This document shows, in pieces, positions 62,142-64,000 of a stretch of DNA of 64,000 bases. The notes beneath the pieces are model-generated. The model did no database searches. It saw nothing but the letters and a program-made list of their open reading frames with translations, and had not been told where the DNA came from. Position numbers and translations under genes: made by a program. The stretch lies in assembly GCA_018881555.1 (NCBI GenBank), contig JACAXG010000304.1, positions 1 through 64,000 on the forward strand, given 5' to 3'. Origin of the DNA: Amblyornis subalaris. Lineage: Eukaryota; Chordata; Aves; Passeriformes; Ptilonorhynchidae. Every line of letters begins with the position of its first letter. Within the stretch, counting starts at the first letter, position 1.

Positions 62142-63364
62142 GCCCAGCATGAATGACTCACCTTCACCAACCAACATGAATGATCTAACCCAACCCAGTC
62201 CTTGTGCAGGAGACTTGTTTTGCTAATTGATGGGGGCGCTTTAAAAGGACGCACACTAGTAGAAAGAATGGTCTTATTTTACTAGAAATATTAGGCAACT
62301 AGAAATAAAGGCAACACAGCAGTAAAATGATACATGTAACAAACGATAGGCTTACTATGTGCTCATCTTTAGCAACAAGCAAAAATAAGCAAGATAATGC
62401 ACCTAATCATTACTATACAAGAGAAAGGATAGTGATTTAGAAAGATACGTCATGAATTGCCTAAATAGTTAGGACATTATCCAGAGTCCACAGTCGCTGG
62501 GGAGCCCTGTTTCACAGCAAAGACCTGGAGAACCCTTCCTGGCAACTGGGAAAACCTACATGGTGTGTCCACCCATAGGTGAGGTTTCAGGTTCGCCCAA
62601 AATGGGGTCCAGCTTTTGTAGGCCCAAATCAGCAAGTCGAAGTGACTTGATTGTATTTTTAGCACAGAACACCTGGATCTGATGGCACTTCCCGACCAGC
62701 CAGGGCCAGGGCTTGGCCAGAGGCCAGGGCTTGGCTGGGAGGGTTTTCCCCTAAAATATCCTATAAACAAACCTCTATTCATTTCAGTTGGGAAAGTTTC
62801 TTAAAATGATACATTTCTTGCAGATAACTACACAAAGTTATGTTCTGGTTTGGTGTTAAACAGCAAGCATAAGCGTCTTTGTTATCTATTTTTAGCTAAA
62901 TAATATTGATGGTGTTAACCACACAGTGCCCAGGATCCATCTTGTAAGTCAGCTCAGGCTGGGGCTGCTGCTCAGGCCTCAGCACATCAAGACTCCAACT
63001 TCTCCCAGCAAAGACAACACAAGTGGTTCTTAAACCCCATTCCATGGACCCCATGTCCCAGCAGCTCTTCTACCTCCCACTCCTCTGCCATGGAACAATT
63101 TTTTCCAGGGATCCCAGCAAATACCCTCATGTCTTCCAGCATTTCAGTGCCTTGGGAAAACAAGGAATGACCCAACCCAATCCAGCACTAATGACCCAAC
63201 ACAACCCAACTCAACATAAATGACCCAGTCTCATGACATGACCCAACCCAACACGAATGATGCAATCCAGCCTGACTCAACACAACTCAACAAAACCCAT
63301 TGTGGATGACACAGCACAGCAAGGAAAACCCAGGGAAAACCCAGCAGACCTTCTAGAAAGCTGA
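62142..63364. mobile_element. Unclassified 1.2-kb insert within CR1, flanked by tandem repeats
   Basis: CR1 homology is interrupted here and resumes at 63364 in register. AAGCTCA at the left break and AAGCTGA at the right look like a short target duplication. The insert begins and ends in decayed tandem units built on AATGACCCAACCCAAC (62145-62200 and 63160-63310). The core (about 62203-63160) holds AT-rich flanks and a GC-richer middle with two GGCCAGGGCTTGG copies (62700-62735). On the minus strand the core has features suggestive of an LTR (CTTTTAAAGCGCCCCC, TTTATAGGATATT), but I could not find paired TG/CA ends. Could be an LTR element that jumped into a minisatellite, or a nonautonomous element. 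No coding frame is supported. Confidence 0.5.
63160..63310. repeat. Degenerate minisatellite, AATGACCCAACCCAAC type
   Basis: Repeated AATGA(C/T)(C/G)CAA blocks followed by variable ACCCAAC/ACTCAAC/ACACAAC strings, about 24-36 bp per unit. Similar units at 62145-62200 (AATGACTCACC, AATGATCTAACCC) lie on the other side of the insert core. Confidence 0.8.
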
Positions 63365-63560
63365 AAAAGAGGAATGTGGGCTGGACCAGTGGATGCTGAG
63401 GTGGATTGATAAACTGCTGAATGGCAGAGCTCAGAGAGTAATGATCAGGGTCAAGCTGGAGGCCTGTCACTACTGATGTCCTTCAAAGGTTGATACTTAG
63501 TCCAATATTATGGCATCTTTCAAGAGAATGTCACAGTGTTAGATGCCAAAGGATCTGGTT
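63364..63560 (+). mobile_element. CR1 LINE, RT segment, right part of the split copy
   Basis: CR1 resumes with TGTGGGCTGGACCAGTGG, GAGGTGGATTGATAAACTG and CAGAGCTCAGAGAGTAATG, the stretch that directly follows the left piece in CR1. It fades out near 63560, before the FADD box. Same orientation as the left part, which supports one original copy broken by the insert. Confidence 0.88.
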
Positions 63561-63892
63561 ATTCTAATTGAGATGGCAGGAAATTATTCTATTTTTGTGC
63601 ATGAAAATAACATAGTCAGATTAAAACAATTACATTTGTAGGATTTTGAAGAACCATTATAAACACCGTTTCATGTAGCCATTATGTGTAAAGTTTTGTA
63701 AATTGTCTTTGATCTCTAGTCTGCTTGCTTTGATGAGCAGACATAGAATATGGAAATAATAATAACTGGATATGAAAAAAAGCAGCTACTCTAACCTGTA
63801 ACATACTTTAGAAATACTGGAAATGTTTGTGATACTAGAATCCTGTTCTGACAACCTTGAAGTGATAATAGTAATTATTGGAAAGGTGAGCA

Positions 63893-63906
63893 ACTGCACG
63901 TGCAGT
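63893..63906. repeat. 14-bp perfect palindrome containing a CACGTG E-box
   Basis: ACTGCACGTGCAGT is its own reverse complement and has the E-box CACGTG at its centre. Visible directly; a regulatory role is only possible, not shown. Confidence 0.6.
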
Positions 63907-63959
63907 GCCTAACTTTACTCTGACTGATTGTTAGTGGTTTGCTTCTGTGTACTTGAGAA

Positions 63960-64000
63960 CTGAGTTTTACTAAGTTTACTAAGTTTTACTAAGATTACTT
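63960..64000. repeat. Short tandem repeat of ACTAAGTTT units
   Basis: GTTTTACTAAG, GTTTACTAAG, TTTTACTAAG and a diverged fourth unit follow each other to the window edge. The array may continue beyond it. Confidence 0.75.

Noticed and set aside
1..64000. CRISPR arrays, operons or a prokaryotic defence system
   Set aside because: The sequence is vertebrate nuclear DNA with spliced genes, LINEs and LTRs; there are no regularly spaced palindromic repeats or compact gene clusters.

Overview
This is vertebrate nuclear DNA, almost certainly from a bird. CR1 LINE fragments ending in the typical tandem ATTCTATG-type tail, avian-style solo LTRs and a chondroitin sulfate synthase gene split by GT-AG introns all point that way. 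The LTR at 51009-52050 resembles a family I associate with songbirds, so a passerine is my best guess (inference, moderate). There are no operons, CRISPR arrays or other prokaryotic features.

Layout. Positions 1-16200 are AT-rich intergenic DNA with one pentanucleotide repeat (98-182), one probable solo LTR (8111-8582) and a possible LTR or promoter remnant near 14500. A strong CpG island (about 16200-18400) holds the promoter, 5' leader and first coding exon of the only protein-coding gene recognised, CHSY3 (chondroitin sulfate synthase 3). It runs on the + strand with coding exon 1 at 16986-17700 and coding exon 2 at 19363-19646. The two exons join in frame to 333 codons. The rest of the protein, including the whole C-terminal GalNAc-transferase half, is not in the window, so everything from 19647 to the end is read as the 5' part of a very large intron 2.

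Intron 2 is nearly free of recognisable repeats for its first 9.7 kb. It then carries a CR1 copy (29322-30333), a minus-strand solo LTR (40152-40953), and a repeat-dense right end. That end has a CR1 split by a solo LTR (49765-52295), a second minus-strand CR1 (52296-52945), CR1 pieces at 55177-56150, 56815-57310 and 59160-59253, and a CR1 split by an unclassified 1.2-kb insert flanked by tandem repeats (61885-63560).

Biology. CHSY3 is a Golgi type II membrane glycosyltransferase that polymerises the chondroitin backbone. What is visible is the cytoplasmic tail, signal anchor, low-complexity stem and much of the N-terminal GlcA-transferase domain with its DDD metal-binding motif. All the mobile elements look dead (truncated, with stops or lost catalytic residues). 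I did not find a new biological system. The best leads are the nested insertions, the 1.2-kb insert in the last 2 kb, and the repeat-poor zone around the CHSY3 promoter.
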